From NCBI RefSeq assembly GCF_000568255.1, contig NZ_KK037166.1, positions 6,584,077 to 6,619,946 of the forward strand: 35,870 nt of DNA. Direction: 5' to 3'. Position 1 is the stretch's first letter, and every line of letters begins with the position of its first letter. The notes below the pieces were generated by a model that worked only from the letters and a program-made list of their open reading frames with translations, had not been told where the DNA came from and did not search any database. This DNA comes from Kutzneria sp. 744 (GTDB lineage Bacteria > Actinomycetota > Actinomycetes > Mycobacteriales > Pseudonocardiaceae). Shown here piece after piece: positions 25,295 to 33,380 of the stretch. Made by a program: the position numbers and the translations under genes.

Positions 25295-25734
25295 CCATCA
25301 AGATCCACCACCTCCGCCCCGCCCCCGGCGCCAAGACGGCGAAGACCCGGGTCGGCCGCGGTGAGGGTTCCAAGGGCAAGACCGCGGGTCGCGGCACCAA
25401 GGGCACCGGCGCACGCAAGAACGTGCCGGCTCGCTTCGAGGGTGGCAACCTGCCGCTGCACATGCGGCTGCCGAAGCTCAAGGGCTTCCGCAACCCGTTC
25501 CGCACCGAGTACCAGGTCGTGAACGTCGCGGACCTGGCCCGCCTGTTCCCGCAGGGTGGCGCCGTCGACGTGGCCGCCCTGGTGGCCGCGGGCGCCGTTC
25601 GCAAGAACGAGCTGGTCAAGGTGCTGGGCGACGGTGACATCGCCGGCGTGAAGCTGGACGTCACCGCGCACAAGTTCTCCGGCAGCGCGGTGGAGAAGAT
25701 CGCCGCCGCTGGTGGCACCGCCACCGTGCTGTAG
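25291..25734 (+). CDS. rplO: Large ribosomal subunit protein L15
   Basis: The 147-residue L15 protein is a late 50S assembly protein. It has the Gly/Lys-rich N-terminal extension ([26 protein letters not shown]) and a compact C-terminal domain. It is the last gene of the S10-spc run and, unlike in E. coli, is not followed directly by secY: a strong terminator and an unrelated gene intervene. Confidence 0.98.
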   Translation: MTIKIHHLRPAPGAKTAKTRVGRGEGSKGKTAGRGTKGTGARKNVPARFEGGNLPLHMRLPKLKGFRNPFRTEYQVVNVADLARLFPQGGAVDVAALVAAGAVRKNELVKVLGDGDIAGVKLDVTAHKFSGSAVEKIAAAGGTATVL

Positions 25735-25772
25735 CGGCGCGACCTCGCAGCTGTGAACTGACGCAGTAACCG

Positions 25773-25813
25773 CGAAGCGGCCGGCAGGAGCTCCTCTCCT
25801 GCCGGCCGCTTCG
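25773..25813 (+). terminator. Strong spc operon terminator after rplO
   Basis: Bases 25773-25790 pair perfectly with 25796-25813: 18 base pairs, GC-rich, over a 5-nt loop CTCCT, followed by TTGTTGTCG with a modest T content. It is among the longest perfect hairpins in the window and clearly closes the ribosomal transcript before the inserted gene at 25884. Confidence 0.85.
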
Positions 25814-25869
25814 TTGTCGTGGTCCGGCGGGTTCAAGAGTTCCTCAATAGTCCGGACGGACCAGTCCGC

Positions 25870-25875
25870 TACCTT
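25870..25875 (+). promoter_or_regulatory. Candidate -10 box for a leaderless transcript
   Basis: TACCTT matches the TANNNT actinobacterial -10 pattern and ends 8 nt before the GTG at 25884. Transcription would start at or next to the first codon. No convincing -35 box sits 17-18 bp upstream, and no ribosome binding site precedes the GTG; both fit a leaderless mRNA. Confidence 0.45.
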
Positions 25876-25883
25876 TCGGTCGC

Positions 25884-27338
25884 GTGTCGACGCCACCGCA
25901 ACCGCCCCAGTGGCAGCAGCCGCCGTATCCGGGGCCGCAGCAACCTCACTGGCAGCAGCCCTATCCGCCGCAGCAGCCGTACCAGCCCTATCCGGGCCAG
26001 CAGCAGTACCAGCCCGGACCGCCGATGCCGCCGCCCCCGAACCGCGGCCGCACCGTCCGCCTGGTGATCGTGCTGTGCTGCGCGCTGCTGGTCGTCGGCA
26101 TCCTCGGTTTCACCTTGCTGCGGCCCATGCTGTTCCCGGGCGGCGGCGCCCAGCAGACCGTGGCCAGGGACGACGGCATGGCCGTGAAGCGGCCCGGACC
26201 CGAGGCCGACGGGGACAGCTACGCGGACCCGGCGCCGCTGGCCGAGCAGCCCAATCCCCAGCCGACCAACTACCAGGGCACCGCGGTGGTGCAGGCGTGC
26301 AACGTGCTGTCCGTCGCCGACCTGAACAAGCTGGGCCTGCACTACGACCCCAATGCCGAGCCGAACTCGGCGAACTACGAGCGGATCTCCATCGCCGCCG
26401 ACGGGACGGCGCCGCTGCACACCGACGCCCTCAGTTACGCCAGCGGCAGCGGGTTCGCGCTCAACCGGTGCGAGTACAGCCTTGAGGCCAACGACAAGAG
26501 CACCGGCGACTCGGTGCGGATCGCCGTGTCCCAGCAGCCGTACAACCCGGTGAGCGGCTTCGTGGACCGGTACACGCGCGGGCCCGACATCGGCGACATC
26601 AGCGTCTACACACTGCTGCGGGACGGCGGCAAGCCCGGCGACACGAGCGGCGACACCGTGTTCAGCGCCAAGGGCATCACCGTGGACATGGACTTCACCC
26701 TGAGCAAGGCGGGCTATGCCGGCAAGCTCACCGACCTCACCGCGACCGTCGGCCACAACATGGCCACGCAGATGGCGAGCCCGACGGGGCCGTCGACGGT
26801 CACCTACGACAAGGGCGCCTTCCCCAAGAGCTATGCGCAGGCCTGCCCGCTGCTGGCCGGCGGGGTCTTCGACGCCGCGTACCACAAGCCGCTGTCCCCG
26901 CTGGTGATCGAATCCCCGGGCACGGCCGTCGGCCAGGTGGCGTTCAGCGACCAGAACGACCACCACCTCTACAACTACGTGGAGATGGAGTGCGAGCGTG
27001 GCGGCGGCGAGGCCGACGGGCTGTCCCGCACCAGCCTGGAGCTGCGGGTGACCAGCTACCTGTCGGACCGGCCGGCCCAGCAGAACGTCAACTTCGAGCG
27101 GTCCCACCACAACGGCGTGGCCACCAGCGTGCCGATGGGCGACGAGTCGCTGATCATGAACCAGCCGGGGTCGGTGGCCACCGCGGGCGTGCTGCTGATC
27201 CGCAAGGGGCGGTTCGTGATCGAGCTGCGGGCCGCGGATCCGGACCACGGCGACCGGGGGCTGTCCCCGCAGGAGGCCGAGTCGATGCTCGTGCCGGCCG
27301 GGCAGCTGATCATGAAGAACTTCGGCGACCAGAAGTGA
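25884..27338 (+). CDS. Single-pass membrane protein with tandem Cys-pair extracellular domains
   Basis: A 484-residue protein not recognised by name. Residues 1-53 are Pro/Gln/Tyr-rich repeats ([13 protein letters not shown]) and cytoplasmic; residues 57-80 form one transmembrane helix ([21 protein letters not shown]); the rest is probably outside the cell. Two similar blocks follow, each opening with a Cys-x-x-Leu pattern and closing with Cys-Glu: Cys139 to Cys196 ([10 protein letters not shown]...NRCEYSL) and Cys321 to Cys370 ([10 protein letters not shown]...MECERG). This pattern resembles DUF3558-type exported domains, duplicated; the match is inference. Third-position bias fits a native gene. 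It stands alone, between two strong terminators, interrupting the usual rplO-secY linkage, with a likely leaderless start. Confidence 0.8.
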   Translation: MSTPPQPPQWQQPPYPGPQQPHWQQPYPPQQPYQPYPGQQQYQPGPPMPPPPNRGRTVRLVIVLCCALLVVGILGFTLLRPMLFPGGGAQQTVARDDGMAVKRPGPEADGDSYADPAPLAEQPNPQPTNYQGTAVVQACNVLSVADLNKLGLHYDPNAEPNSANYERISIAADGTAPLHTDALSYASGSGFALNRCEYSLEANDKSTGDSVRIAVSQQPYNPVSGFVDRYTRGPDIGDISVYTLLRDGGKPGDTSGDTVFSAKGITVDMDFTLSKAGYAGKLTDLTATVGHNMATQMASPTGPSTVTYDKGAFPKSYAQACPLLAGGVFDAAYHKPLSPLVIESPGTAVGQVAFSDQNDHHLYNYVEMECERGGGEADGLSRTSLELRVTSYLSDRPAQQNVNFERSHHNGVATSVPMGDESLIMNQPGSVATAGVLLIRKGRFVIELRAADPDHGDRGLSPQEAESMLVPAGQLIMKNFGDQK

Positions 27339-27343
27339 TGTCA

Positions 27344-27379
27344 CCGTCCCGACCGGCCCCTTGCGGCCGGGCGGGACGG
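27344..27379 (+). terminator. Terminator after the tandem-domain membrane protein gene
   Basis: CCGTCCCG (27344-27351) pairs with CGGGACGG (27372-27379); after an A-G mismatch CCGGCC (27353-27358) pairs with GGCCGG (27365-27370), loop CCTTGC. It starts 5 nt after the stop codon. Fourteen G/C-rich pairs make termination likely and isolate secY from upstream transcription. Confidence 0.7.
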
Positions 27380-27496
27380 CGTGAGCAGTGCTTATGTGGC
27401 CGGGATTGTCCGGTTCGGGACCCGCCGTCCGGCGGGGCCCGATGATCACCGTGGCTTTCTGCTCCCGGCGGGGTCCGTAGCCCCGGCCGGGCCTGT

Positions 27497-27609
27497 TACA
27501 GTCGTGAGCACGCTTCGGGCCCCACAGGCACGAAGCGTTCCTGGCTTGCTCGCCAGGTCGTCAGCCGGCCTAGAGTCGGACAAGCCGTTCACCGGTCGGA
27601 GACCGGTGA
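27497..27609 (+). promoter_or_regulatory. secY promoter region and structured leader
   Basis: Possible -10 boxes are TACAGT (27497-27502) and TAGAGT (27571-27576), the latter with TTGCTC 19 bp upstream; neither pairing is convincing. Three hairpins follow in series: 27510-27517 with 27531-27538 (8 bp), 27540-27545 with 27552-27557 (6 bp), and 27589-27597 with 27601-27609 (9 perfect pairs, loop GGA), the last ending 4 nt before the GAGGAGG ribosome binding site. The exact promoter is uncertain; the folds are plain. Confidence 0.4.
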
Positions 27610-27626
27610 CGCCGAGGAGGTCACGC

Positions 27627-28940
27627 GTGCTTGGCGCCTTCCGCTCGGCTCTCGCGACGCCGGACTTGCGCCGCAAGATCCTTTTCACCCTGGGGATCCT
27701 TGCGCTGTATCGGCTGGGCTCGCAGCTGCCTTCCCCGGGCGTGAACTTCGCAAACGTTCAGCAGTGCATCTCGGGTATTGACCAGAGCGGCGGGGTCTTC
27801 GGCCTCATCAGCCTGTTCAGCGGCGGCGCATTGCTCCAGCTGTCGGTGTTCTCGCTGGGCATCCTCCCGTACATCACGGCGAGCATCATCATCCAGCTGT
27901 TGACGGTGGTGATTCCCCGCTTCGAACAGCTGAAGAAGGAAGGCCAGTCCGGCCAGAACAAGCTGACCCAGTACACCCGGTACCTGACGGTCGCGCTGGC
28001 CATCCTGCAGTCCACCGGCATCATCGCGCTGGCCACCCGCGGCCAGCTGTTCGGCAACTGCCCGGCCCAGGTCATCCCCGACCAGAGCCTGTTCTCGCTC
28101 AGCGTCGTCGTGCTGACCATGACCGCGGGCACCGCGATCATCATGTGGTTCGGCGAGCTCATCACCGAGCGCGGCGTCGGCAACGGCATGTCGATCCTGA
28201 TGTTCACCTCGATCGCCGCCCGCATCCCGACCGAGGGTCAGCAGATCCTGCAGCAGGGTGGCGGCCTGGTGTTCGCCGCGATCTGCGTGTTCGGCCTGCT
28301 GATCATCGGCTTCGTCATCTTCCTTGAGCAGGCTCAGCGCCGTATCCCGGTGCAGTACGCCAAGCGCATGATCGGGCGCCGCATGTACGGCGGCACCTCG
28401 ACCTACCTGCCGCTGAAGGTCAACCAGGCCGGCGTCATCCCGGTCATCTTCGCCTCGTCGCTGCTCTACCTGCCGCAGCTGATCATCTCGCTGACGTCCA
28501 ACACGGGCGGCGACGGCGGTTGGCAGCAGTGGGTGCAGAGCTACATCGTCGACCCGAAGAGCTGGGGCCACATCGCGCTGTACTTCGGCCTGATCATCTT
28601 CTTCACGTACTTCTACGTCGCCATCACGTTCAACCCCGACGAGCGGGCCGACGAGATGCGCAAGTTCGGCGGCTTCATCCCCGGTATCCGCCCGGGCCGC
28701 CCGACTTCGGAGTACCTCTCCTACGTGCTGAACCGGATCACGCTGCCCGGCTCGCTGTACCTGGGCGTGGTGGCCGTGCTGCCGACCTTCTTCCTCAGCG
28801 TCACCGGGTCGAGCGGCGCGAACAACAACTTCCCGTTCGGCGGCACCGCTGTGCTGATCATGGTTGGCGTCGGTCTCGACACGATCAAGCAGATCGAGAG
28901 CCAGCTCATGCAGCGCAACTACGAAGGGTTCCTGCGCTAG
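27627..28940 (+). CDS. secY: Preprotein translocase subunit SecY
   Basis: The 437-residue channel subunit of the SecYEG translocon, an integral membrane protein of ten helices. The GTG at 27627 is set by GAGGAGG (27614-27620) with a 6-nt spacer and by the start [39 protein letters not shown]; an open frame reaching 27381 is not SecY-like. Conserved motifs include the plug/TM2 region [28 protein letters not shown] and the cytosolic loop [22 protein letters not shown]. Its TAG overlaps the adk GTG by one base. Confidence 0.98.
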   Translation: MLGAFRSALATPDLRRKILFTLGILALYRLGSQLPSPGVNFANVQQCISGIDQSGGVFGLISLFSGGALLQLSVFSLGILPYITASIIIQLLTVVIPRFEQLKKEGQSGQNKLTQYTRYLTVALAILQSTGIIALATRGQLFGNCPAQVIPDQSLFSLSVVVLTMTAGTAIIMWFGELITERGVGNGMSILMFTSIAARIPTEGQQILQQGGGLVFAAICVFGLLIIGFVIFLEQAQRRIPVQYAKRMIGRRMYGGTSTYLPLKVNQAGVIPVIFASSLLYLPQLIISLTSNTGGDGGWQQWVQSYIVDPKSWGHIALYFGLIIFFTYFYVAITFNPDERADEMRKFGGFIPGIRPGRPTSEYLSYVLNRITLPGSLYLGVVAVLPTFFLSVTGSSGANNNFPFGGTAVLIMVGVGLDTIKQIESQLMQRNYEGFLR

Positions 28941-29491
28941 TGAGACTCGTCCTCGTCGGCCCGCCAGGCGCGGGCAAGGGTACTCAGGCAACCGTGCTCA
29001 GCGACAAGCTCGGCGTCCCGCACATCTCCACCGGGGACCTGTTCCGGGCCAACATCGCCGATGAGACCCCTCTCGGGCTGGAAGCCAAGAAGTACCTGGA
29101 CACCGGCGCCCTCGTGCCGGACTCGGTGACCAACGCCATGGTCAAGGACCGGCTCGCGCAGCCGGACGCCCACGCCGGGTTCCTGCTCGACGGCTTCCCG
29201 CGCAACACCGCTCAGGCCGATGTGCTGGCCGAGATCCTTGCCGAGTCCGGCGAGACCCTCGACGCCGTGCTCGAACTGGACGTGCCCGAGGACGTGGTCG
29301 TCGGGCGGCTGCTCGCGCGGGGCCGGGCCGACGACACCGAGGAGGTCGTGCGGCACCGGCAGGAGGTCTACCGGTCGGCCACGCGGCCGCTGCTGGACTA
29401 CTACGACAGCATTCTGGTCACCGTCGACGCCGTCGGCGAGATCAGCGAGATCACCGAGCGGGCGCTCAAGGCGCTGCGCGCTGGAGCCTGA
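28940..29491 (+). CDS. adk: Adenylate kinase
   Basis: A 183-residue cytoplasmic enzyme converting ATP + AMP to 2 ADP. The P-loop GPPGAGKGT is at residues 7-15 and the AMP-binding motifs STGDLFR and LLDGFPRN are present. Between [11 protein letters not shown] and the final helix there is no long LID insertion, so this is the short form seen in other actinobacteria. GTG start overlaps the secY stop (TAGTG), the usual coupled arrangement; map follows after 1 nt. Confidence 0.98.
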   Translation: MRLVLVGPPGAGKGTQATVLSDKLGVPHISTGDLFRANIADETPLGLEAKKYLDTGALVPDSVTNAMVKDRLAQPDAHAGFLLDGFPRNTAQADVLAEILAESGETLDAVLELDVPEDVVVGRLLARGRADDTEEVVRHRQEVYRSATRPLLDYYDSILVTVDAVGEISEITERALKALRAGA

Positions 29492-29492
29492 G

Positions 29493-30284
29493 TTGCTCAA
29501 GCGAGGTCGCGGTATCGAGATCAAGACGCGCGGTGAGCTGGAGGCGATGCGGGCGGCCGGAATCGTGGTCGCCCGCTCCCTCGCCCTGATGGCCGAGCGG
29601 GCCGCCGCCGGCGTCAGCACCGCCGAGCTGGACGAGTTGGCCGAGCAGACCATCCGGGACGCCGGGGCCGTGCCCTCCTTCAAGGGCTACCACGGCTTTC
29701 CGGCGTCCATCTGCTCGTCGGTCAACGATCAGGTCGTGCACGGCATCCCGAGCCGCACTCAGGTGCTGGCCGACGGGGACCTCGTCTCCATCGACTGCGG
29801 CGCCATCCTCGACGGCTGGCACGGCGACGCCGCCGTGACCGTGCTCGTCGGCGCCTCCGCCGAGGCCGACCGCAAGCTCTCCGAGGCCACCCGCGCCTCC
29901 ATGCACGCCGGCATCGAGGCCGCCGTCGTCGGCGCCCGCCTCACCGACGTCTCCTTCGCCATCGAGAGCTCCGTCCTGCGTTCCGACGAGGCCGACGGCA
30001 TCGAGTACGGCATCGTCACCGACTACGGCGGCCATGGCATCGGCACCCAGATGCACATGGAGCCCTTCCTGCCCAACTTCGGCAAGCCCGGCAAGGGTCC
30101 CCGCCTCAAGGCCGGCATGGCCATCGCCATCGAGCCCATGCTCACCCTCGGCACCGACCAGACCCGGGAACTCGACGACGGCTGGACCGTCATCACCGCC
30201 GACGGCACCCGTGCCGCCCACTGGGAGCACTCCGTCGCCATCACCGACGAAGGCCCCTGGATCCTCACCGCCCCCGAGGACTGA
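29493..30284 (+). CDS. map: Methionine aminopeptidase, type I
   Basis: A 263-residue metalloenzyme removing the N-terminal methionine from nascent proteins. The TTG at 29493 follows GGAG (29483-29486) with a 6-nt spacer and begins [23 protein letters not shown]; frames further upstream lie within adk. Metal ligands are Asp101, Asp112, His181, Glu214 and Glu245 ([35 protein letters not shown]), with substrate-contacting His83. All are present, so it should be active. Confidence 0.97.
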   Translation: MLKRGRGIEIKTRGELEAMRAAGIVVARSLALMAERAAAGVSTAELDELAEQTIRDAGAVPSFKGYHGFPASICSSVNDQVVHGIPSRTQVLADGDLVSIDCGAILDGWHGDAAVTVLVGASAEADRKLSEATRASMHAGIEAAVVGARLTDVSFAIESSVLRSDEADGIEYGIVTDYGGHGIGTQMHMEPFLPNFGKPGKGPRLKAGMAIAIEPMLTLGTDQTRELDDGWTVITADGTRAAHWEHSVAITDEGPWILTAPED

Positions 30285-30339
30285 TCCCGTAGCGGCGGTA
30301 ACGGTGTTATCGGAGGCCGCCGGCTGGCAGGATGATGCT

Positions 30340-30816
30340 GTGGAGCAGCCAGTGCCGTCAGACGCCAAGCGAGTGTCGGATGCCGACCGCGGGATGGTGG
30401 CCGGCCAGCTCAAGAAGGCCCATGCGGAGGGCCGCCTCGACCTGAACGAGTTCGACGAGCGCACCCGGCTGGTGTGGGAGGCGCGGACGTTCGGGGAGCT
30501 GGCGGCGGTGACGGCGGACCTGCCCGATGTGCGTCAACCGGTGCCGTGGTCGCGGTCGGAGCTGGTGCAGGAGCCGGTGTCGACGAGCGCGCCGACGGCG
30601 GAGGTGGCGCGCCGGCCGGAGGCCCGTGGGTCGGCGGTCATGCGGGTGGCGACCGGGGCCTGGTTCGCGGCGAGCCTGGTGAACTTCGTGATCTGGGCCA
30701 TCGTGGTGTTCACCGAGGGCATGGTCTACCCGTGGTGGATCTGGGTGGCCGGACCGTGGGGAGCCCTGCTGGTCGCGGGCTACATCCTGGGCCTGGGACG
30801 CGACAACCGGGGCTGA
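30340..30816 (+). CDS. DUF1707-domain membrane protein
   Basis: A 158-residue protein. The GTG at 30340 follows AGGA (30329-30332) at 7 nt. Residues 11-62 (RVSDADRGMVAGQLKKAHAEGRLDLNEFDERTRLVWEARTFGELAAVTADLP) match the DUF1707 pattern common in actinobacteria. After a Pro/Ser/Glu linker, two hydrophobic helices follow (about 105-126 and 131-152) with the aromatic turn YPWWIWVAGPWG. An in-frame GTG at 30304 would add 12 residues including a rare TTA codon; I prefer 30340. Function unknown. Its presence between map and infA breaks the usual linkage. Confidence 0.85.
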   Translation: MEQPVPSDAKRVSDADRGMVAGQLKKAHAEGRLDLNEFDERTRLVWEARTFGELAAVTADLPDVRQPVPWSRSELVQEPVSTSAPTAEVARRPEARGSAVMRVATGAWFAASLVNFVIWAIVVFTEGMVYPWWIWVAGPWGALLVAGYILGLGRDNRG

Positions 30817-30864
30817 GTGCAGGCCCTGTCACTGGGGCTGACCGGGCGTGACCTGCGTCTGGAT

Positions 30865-30893
30865 TTGGGCGATGCGGGAAGGCACCGTACACT
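30865..30893 (+). promoter_or_regulatory. Candidate infA / alpha operon promoter
   Basis: TTGGGC (30865-30870) and TACACT (30888-30893) lie 17 bp apart. The predicted leader of about 140 nt contains a 7-bp hairpin (30934-30940 with 30949-30955) and a 12-nt near-repeat GTGATCTTGATG / GTGATCTTGGTG (30937 and 30960). Confidence 0.5.
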
Positions 30894-31039
30894 GGATTGA
30901 CGGCGCACTCGTCGCGTCGATTCCGTCGTGCCTGCGGTGATCTTGATGTCACCGCGTTCGTGATCTTGGTGGGCGATCGGAGTCGGGGTGTCGCGCGGGC
31001 CGCACACCAGTCATACCACCGTCACGAAACGCGGAGGAC

Positions 31040-31261
31040 ATGGGCAAGAAGGACGGGGCCATCGAGGTCGAGGGCCGCGTGGTCGAGCCACTCCCCAACG
31101 CGATGTTCCGAGTCGAGTTGGAGAACGGCCACAAGGTTCTCGCACACATCAGCGGCAAGATGCGGCAGCACTACATCCGTATCCTGCCGGAGGACCGGGT
31201 TGTCGTGGAGCTGTCGCCCTACGACCTGTCCCGCGGCCGAATCGTCTACCGCTACAAGTGA
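31040..31261 (+). CDS. infA: Translation initiation factor IF-1
   Basis: The 73-residue OB-fold factor occupies the 30S A site during initiation. [73 protein letters not shown] is complete. GGAGG at 31033-31037 is only 2 nt from the ATG, an unusually close spacing. The gene is followed immediately by palindromic repeat copy 2. Confidence 0.98.
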   Translation: MGKKDGAIEVEGRVVEPLPNAMFRVELENGHKVLAHISGKMRQHYIRILPEDRVVVELSPYDLSRGRIVYRYK

Positions 31262-31367
31262 GGGTAGGGATGTGGGGCCGCATGCTTCGCCGGAGCACCC
31301 CTACCGGTGCTTTCTGGGGGCCCGGCCCCCCAGACCCCCACGCCGGGGGCAAGCCCCCGGGCCCCCA
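31262..31367 (+). repeat. GC-rich palindromic intergenic repeat, copy 2
   Basis: It begins at the base after the infA stop. GGTAGGG (31263-31269) pairs with CCCTACC (31299-31305) around a loop containing GCATGCTTCGCCG (31280-31292). Then CTTTCTGGGGG leads into a hairpin (31314-31320 with 31327-31333) and, after ACCCCCACG, CCGGGGGC (31343-31350) with GCCCCCGG (31353-31360) over AA. The second half matches copy 1 almost base for base; the first half matches copy 3. Confidence 0.8.
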
Positions 31368-31422
31368 CCTCGGGCGCCGGATTCCGGAGCCCGTACGACT
31401 CGCACAGCAGGAGTGCACGACC

Positions 31423-31536
31423 GTGAAGGTCCAGCCGAGCGTCAAGAAGATCTGCGACAAGTGCAAGGTGATCCGCCGTCACGGCCGGGTCATGGTGATC
31501 TGCGACAACCTGCGTCACAAGCAGCGTCAGGGCTGA
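31423..31536 (+). CDS. rpmJ: Large ribosomal subunit protein L36 (zinc type)
   Basis: The 37-residue L36, with zinc ligands Cys11, Cys14, Cys27 and His32 ([24 protein letters not shown]). The GTG at 31423 follows AGGAG (31409-31413) with a 9-nt spacer. It is flanked on both sides by the palindromic repeats, so it sits as a small island between infA and rpsM. Confidence 0.96.
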   Translation: MKVQPSVKKICDKCKVIRRHGRVMVICDNLRHKQRQG

Positions 31537-31547
31537 GCAGAGGGATT

Positions 31548-31613
31548 GGGTCAGCATGCTTCGCCGCTGACCCTCTGTCAGGTTCTTTCTGAGGGCTCCG
31601 CCCCCAGACCCCC
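31548..31613 (+). repeat. GC-rich palindromic intergenic repeat, copy 3 (short form)
   Basis: Eleven bases after the rpmJ stop, GGGTCAG (31548-31554) pairs with CTGACCC (31567-31573) around a loop carrying the same GCATGCTTCGCCG as copy 2. CTTTCTG follows at 31585, then CTGAGGGC (31589-31596) with GCCCCCAG (31600-31607), containing one A-C mismatch. The second CCGGGGGC hairpin of copies 1 and 2 is absent. Confidence 0.75.
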
Positions 31614-31846
31614 GAGCCTGATCACCGGCCAAGTGCTCGTCGCTGATCCACTCAAGTGGACGCGACCACAAGTACACACACCTCCTCGACCCTGCCGAGT
31701 GCCACACGCACTCGGCTCACCCCCGGACTCCAGGCCGGGGCTGGGACAGCACCCGCGCGAGCGGGTGCAACGGCACAGCGAGTCGGTCCCGGAACGGACG
31801 AGGAGCAGACCTGGAGCGATGAAACAAGTGAGGAGCAGTACGCCGC
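31614..31846 (+). promoter_or_regulatory. rpsM leader with three tandem hairpins
   Basis: No gene is seen in this part of the 310-nt rpmJ-rpsM gap. Three hairpins stand in a row: 31694-31702 with 31708-31716 (9 perfect pairs, loop CACAC); 31721-31726 with 31735-31740 (6 pairs); and 31749-31756 with 31761-31768 (8 perfect pairs closing a GCGA loop, a GNRA tetraloop). A separate promoter for rpsM is likely in such a long gap, but I found no convincing -35/-10 pair. Confidence 0.5.
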
Positions 31847-32227
31847 ATGGCACGACTCGCTGGCGTCGACCTCCCCCGCGAAAAGCGGATGGAGATCGCG
31901 CTGACTTACATCTTCGGCATTGGCCGGACTCGCTCGAAGGCACTCCTGGCCGCGACGGGCATCAGCCCCGACCTGCGCGCCAAGGACCTGGGCGACGACG
32001 ACCTGGCCAAGCTGCGTGAGCACATCGAGGCCAACTACAAGGTCGAGGGTGACCTCCGCCGCGAGGTCCAGGCCGACATCCGTCGCAAGATGGAGATCGG
32101 CTGCTACGAGGGGCTTCGGCACCGTCGTGGGCTTCCCGTGCGTGGTCAGCGGACGAAGACCAACGCCCGCACCCGCAAGGGCCCGAAGAAGACGGTGGCC
32201 GGCAAGAAGAAGGCCGGTAAGAAGTAA
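31847..32227 (+). CDS. rpsM: Small ribosomal subunit protein S13
   Basis: The 126-residue S13 protein of the 30S head bridges to the 50[35 protein letters not shown] and the C-terminal [27 protein letters not shown] are canonical, ending in a Lys-rich tail. AGGAG at 31831-31835 lies 11 nt upstream. Confidence 0.98.
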   Translation: MARLAGVDLPREKRMEIALTYIFGIGRTRSKALLAATGISPDLRAKDLGDDDLAKLREHIEANYKVEGDLRREVQADIRRKMEIGCYEGLRHRRGLPVRGQRTKTNARTRKGPKKTVAGKKKAGKK

Positions 32228-32257
32228 CCCCCGCTAGCTAGGAGATCTGAAGCAGAA

Positions 32258-32665
32258 ATGCCACCCAAGACTCGCTCCGGCGCCGGGGTCAAGAAGGTCC
32301 GGCGCAAGGAGAAGAAGAACGTCTCTCACGGGCACGCCCACATCAAGAGCACGTTCAACAACACGATCGTTTCCATCACGGACCCGACCGGCGCCGTCAT
32401 CGCGTGGGCCTCGGCCGGCCACGTGGGCTTCAAGGGCTCGCGTAAGTCGACGCCGTTCGCCGCGCAGATGGCCGCCGAGAACGCCGCCCGCAAGGCGGCC
32501 GAGCACGGCATGCGCAAGGTCGACGTGTTCGTGAAGGGCCCCGGCTCCGGCCGGGAGACCGCGATCCGCTCGCTGCAGGCGGCGGGCCTCGAGGTCGGAA
32601 CCATCCAGGACGTGACCCCGCAGCCCCACAACGGCTGCCGCCCGCCCAAGCGGCGCCGGGTCTAG
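32258..32665 (+). CDS. rpsK: Small ribosomal subunit protein S11
   Basis: The 135-residue S11 protein of the 30S platform. The stretch [54 protein letters not shown] and the end [16 protein letters not shown] are typical. It follows rpsM by 30 nt; AGGAG at 32241-32245 is 12 nt before the ATG. Confidence 0.98.
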   Translation: MPPKTRSGAGVKKVRRKEKKNVSHGHAHIKSTFNNTIVSITDPTGAVIAWASAGHVGFKGSRKSTPFAAQMAAENAARKAAEHGMRKVDVFVKGPGSGRETAIRSLQAAGLEVGTIQDVTPQPHNGCRPPKRRRV

Positions 32666-32688
32666 GGTACGGGGAGGAGTAAGCACCG

Positions 32689-33294
32689 ATGGCTCGTTAC
32701 ACCGGCCCCGCGACGCGTATCTCGCGTCGCCTCAAGGTCGACCTTGTCGGCGGCGACCAGGCATTTGAGCGCCGTCCGTATCCGCCCGGCCAGCACGGTC
32801 GTGGCCGCATCAAGGAGTCCGAGTACCTCCTGCAGATGCAGGAGAAGCAGAAGGCTCGCTACACCTACGGCGTGCTGGAGCGTCAGTTCCGCCGCTACTA
32901 CGAGGAAGCGGTTCGCAAGACCGGCAAGACCGGTGAGAACCTGCTGCAGATCCTCGAGTCGCGGCTGGACAACGTCGTCTACCGCGCCGGTCTGGCTCGC
33001 ACGCGCCGCCAGGCCCGCCAGCTGGTCAGCCACGGTCACTTCATCGTGAACGGCCACAAGGTGAACATCCCCAGCTACCGGGTGTCCAAGTGGGACATCA
33101 TCGACGTGAAGCCGAAGTCGCTGCCGACGCTGCCTTTCGAGGTCGCCAAGGCCACCTTCGGTGACCGTCCGATCCCGGCTTGGCTCCAGGTGGTTCCGTC
33201 CTCCCTGCGTGTTCTGGTGCACCAGCTCCCCGAGCGGGCCCAGATCGACACGCCGGTGTCGGAGCAGCTGATCGTCGAGCTGTACTCGAAGTGA
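32689..33294 (+). CDS. rpsD: Small ribosomal subunit protein S4
   Basis: The 201-residue S4 protein initiates 30S assembly; in E. coli it represses the alpha operon. MARYTGPATRISRRLKVDLVGGDQAFERRPYPPGQHGRGR and the S4 RNA-binding motif ESRLDNVVYRAGLARTRRQARQLVSHGHFIVNG are present. There is no N-terminal Cys-rich zinc motif, so it is a zinc-independent S4. A 16-bp perfect hairpin follows. Confidence 0.98.
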   Translation: MARYTGPATRISRRLKVDLVGGDQAFERRPYPPGQHGRGRIKESEYLLQMQEKQKARYTYGVLERQFRRYYEEAVRKTGKTGENLLQILESRLDNVVYRAGLARTRRQARQLVSHGHFIVNGHKVNIPSYRVSKWDIIDVKPKSLPTLPFEVAKATFGDRPIPAWLQVVPSSLRVLVHQLPERAQIDTPVSEQLIVELYSK

Positions 33295-33298
33295 TCCT

Positions 33299-33334
33299 TT
33301 CCGGCCTGGCCGCCCTCGGGCGGCCAGGCCGGAA
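33299..33334 (+). promoter_or_regulatory. Strong hairpin between rpsD and rpoA
   Basis: Bases 33299-33314 pair perfectly with 33319-33334: 16 base pairs around a CTCG loop, starting 4 nt after the rpsD stop and 46 nt before rpoA. It would pass for a terminator, yet rpoA follows at once with no clear promoter between. Partial termination or mRNA processing that lowers or stabilises rpoA message is the likeliest reading. Confidence 0.65.
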
Positions 33335-33380
33335 CTCGGTCGACGTCAAATAGCGGGCGTCGTACGAAAGAAGGTAAGCA

